From Ectobius pallidus (Eukaryota > Arthropoda > Insecta > Blattodea > Ectobiidae), in assembly GCA_964059195.1 (NCBI GenBank), contig CAXKWD010000005.1, positions 147,341,265 to 147,405,264 of the forward strand: a stretch of DNA of 64,000 nt, given 5' to 3'. The first letter of the stretch is position 1; the number at the start of each line of letters is the position of its first letter. Of the stretch, positions 62,921 through 64,000 are shown in pieces. Position numbers and translations under genes: made by a program. The notes under the pieces were generated by a model. The model saw only the letters and a list, made by a program, of their open reading frames with translations, was not told the DNA's origin and ran no database searches.

Positions 62921-62923
62921 CTA

Positions 62924-63440
62924 ACATTTTTTGCTGAGAACTTCCGACATTGCCCCCTAGGGTTTCTGTATTATGTCTATTAATAGCAACAGACATTATC
63001 ACTTTTATTATACGAAAGATAAAGACTAGCCGAGCTTAATAATGAATAGATCTCATTTATGCAAGAAATTGACATTGGTTCTTTTAGAACCAAGCCACAC
63101 ATTGAGATTTTGGCTCAGACTTAGGAAGTGCTTGATGTACCGTAAATCACTTGATTTCTCTTTGAAGAGATGAAATCGGGGTTACTTCATTTTAAACCGC
63201 AAGTAAACAGACGCAGAGTAATACGGTTCCGCATAATAAACACAAACTTAAATCTCCATTGTAATGCGACGAGAGAAGAGAAATGGAAATCAATGGTATA
63301 TTTGTTGCTCTTATTTTGCGAAGCGAAGAGACATCAAAGAATGGAACGCAGTGCTATAATTAATATATCATCACAAATACCGCAAATACCGTAATTCAAT
63401 TTGCTGGCTTGTTCTTGCATCGATCGGCCGCTAGGTAGCA
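62924..63440. other. Non-coding interval, no supported gene
   Basis: I could not extend the reverse-transcriptase frame into this region. A 74-codon plus-strand frame at 63170-63394 has no recognisable feature. A small palindromic GC-rich site (CGATCGGCCG) lies at 63421-63430. Confidence 0.5.
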
Positions 63441-63447
63441 GCAGCAT

Positions 63448-63505
63448 CAGCGTGGCTCACATCACAATTAGTGTAAAGCAAACTTAATTATTCTGAGCCA
63501 CACTG
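63448..63505. repeat. Inverted repeat, 12-bp arms with one mismatch
   Basis: CAGCGTGGCTCA (63448-63459) pairs with TGAGCCACACTG (63494-63505) across a 34-nt loop. The single mismatch is C.A on the plus strand but a G.U wobble in a minus-strand transcript. The arm is short for a microRNA precursor, so it is called only as a repeat. Confidence 0.6.
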
Positions 63506-63902
63506 ACACGGTGCTTGTTAGTCAACTGTTACTCTTTCTTTACTGCTAACAGTGCTAGTGGCTAGCAATGACCACTTCCACGTCTATTCGTGAAGTAAAA
63601 TCAACTCTGTGCTAGTTTCTTTACATCATTCTGTTTTTCGTTTTCGTATTTAAACCTATCCTAGCCTGGGGTATACTGGAGGGGGACGACGTTCCACGCT
63701 GATTTTTTGGTCATTCTGCATCTAGTCCTCATATTTTGTAATAACTAAGAATGTATTTGTTTAGACTTTCATCTTTTTTATTTCTTTATTTTTAGTCATT
63801 TGTGTTATATATTCATATTATTCAAGTACTTATGTTCGAATTTTTTCTTTGTATTTATTGTACGTTTCTTGTATTCATGTATATCAGTTCTTTTTTTAAT
63901 TT

Positions 63903-63931
63903 ATTATTAATCATTATTATTATTATCATTA
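63903..63931. repeat. ATT-rich microsatellite-like tract
   Basis: An imperfect (ATT)n run, interrupted by TCA, lies within the T-rich 3' region just upstream of the terminal hairpin. Confidence 0.7.
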
Positions 63932-63950
63932 TGTATTTCATGTTTTTTGC

Positions 63951-63993
63951 CCTGGCTGAGTGGTAGAGGCCTTATGGCCTTAACTCCGCCAGG
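63951..63993 (+). other. Terminal two-tier stem-loop of the LINE/SINE 3' end
   Basis: The outer stem pairs CCTGGC (63951-63956) with GCCAGG (63988-63993), continues past one mismatch, and pairs GAGT (63958-63961) with ACTC (63983-63986). The inner stem AGGCC (63967-63971) pairs with GGCCT (63976-63980) around a TTAT loop. A conserved 3' hairpin is what some LINE reverse transcriptases recognise on their RNA; that role here is inference. Confidence 0.7.
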
Positions 63994-64000
63994 TTAAATA

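Larger units (their letters stand above)
62262..62923 (-). mobile_element. 5'-truncated non-LTR retrotransposon (LINE) remnant
   Basis: This minus-strand element contains the C-terminal reverse-transcriptase tail (62364-62920) followed by about 75-100 nt of 3' UTR. The UTR has an AATAAA signal (62286-62291) and then an A/T-rich tail of repeated AAATTT, ending near 62262. Loss of the 5' part fits the usual 5' truncation of LINE insertions. Nothing recognisable as the catalytic RT core was found upstream (above 62930), although it may be present in a decayed form. No target-site duplication was identified. Confidence 0.65.
63650..64000 (+). mobile_element. 3' end of a plus-strand LINE/SINE, cut by window end
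   Basis: A long T-rich stretch (about 63720-63950) with repeated TGTATTT-like words leads into a compact GC-rich hairpin and then GGTTAAATA at the window edge. The terminal combination GGCCTTATGGCC, AACTCCGCCAGG, TTAAATA resembles a 3' terminus I associate with insect non-LTR elements, normally followed by AAATA-type tail repeats. No coding sequence belonging to it is visible, so it is either 5'-truncated or non-autonomous. The left boundary is a guess. Confidence 0.55.

Noticed and set aside
63170..63394. 74-codon plus-strand frame
   Set aside because: Composition and length are as expected by chance, with no recognisable motif and no associated signals.

Overview
This window looks like the edge of a large satellite-DNA array in an arthropod (probably insect) nuclear genome. 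I found no intact protein-coding gene, no rRNA or tRNA gene, and no bacterial-style operon or CRISPR structure. Arthropod origin is inferred from a decayed non-LTR retrotransposon reverse-transcriptase tail (minus strand, about 62364-62920) and a LINE-type 3' terminus (about 63650-64000). Both resemble elements common in insect genomes. The species cannot be named from this sequence.

Positions 1-57570 (90% of the window) are one uninterrupted head-to-tail array of an AT-rich monomer of about 150 bp, roughly 384 copies, all in one orientation. The array runs off the left edge. Monomers fall into recognisable subtypes arranged as higher-order repeats (HORs). One private monomer subtype recurs at 511, 4395, 7087, 11878, 15319, 19205, 22049, 24743, 28629, 34620, 40907, 47050 and 51397. 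Every spacing is close to a whole number of monomers (26, 18, 32, 23, 26, 19, 18, 26, 40, 42, 41, 29). The left half (to about 29.5 kb) follows a long unit of 9424 bp (about 63 monomers) plus rearranged copies. The right half follows units of 40-42 monomers (about 6.0-6.3 kb). It ends in a very recent 4347-bp tandem duplication (46971-51317 and 51318-55664). Each monomer carries a near-palindrome, GCTATACGTGTAGC, and a second dyad around AGCCC/GGGCT.

The last monomers (about 56400-57570) are not the interior HOR subtypes and look less degenerate. The array stops at about 57570, immediately beside a perfect 12-bp-arm hairpin (57571-57607). Beyond it lies unique, AT-rich, gene-free DNA with transposon debris: a long imperfect inverted repeat with a perfect 24-bp central palindrome (58914-59208); a 1.76-kb stretch bounded by inverted copies of a TTTCACA...ACATCTAC motif (59449-61206), probably a non-autonomous DNA transposon; the broken reverse-transcriptase tail with its AATAAA-bearing 3' end (about 62262-62920, minus strand); and the 3' end of a plus-strand LINE/SINE cut by the window end. 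The layout suggests a transition from a (peri)centromeric or other heterochromatic satellite block into chromosome-arm DNA. Centromere function itself is inference.
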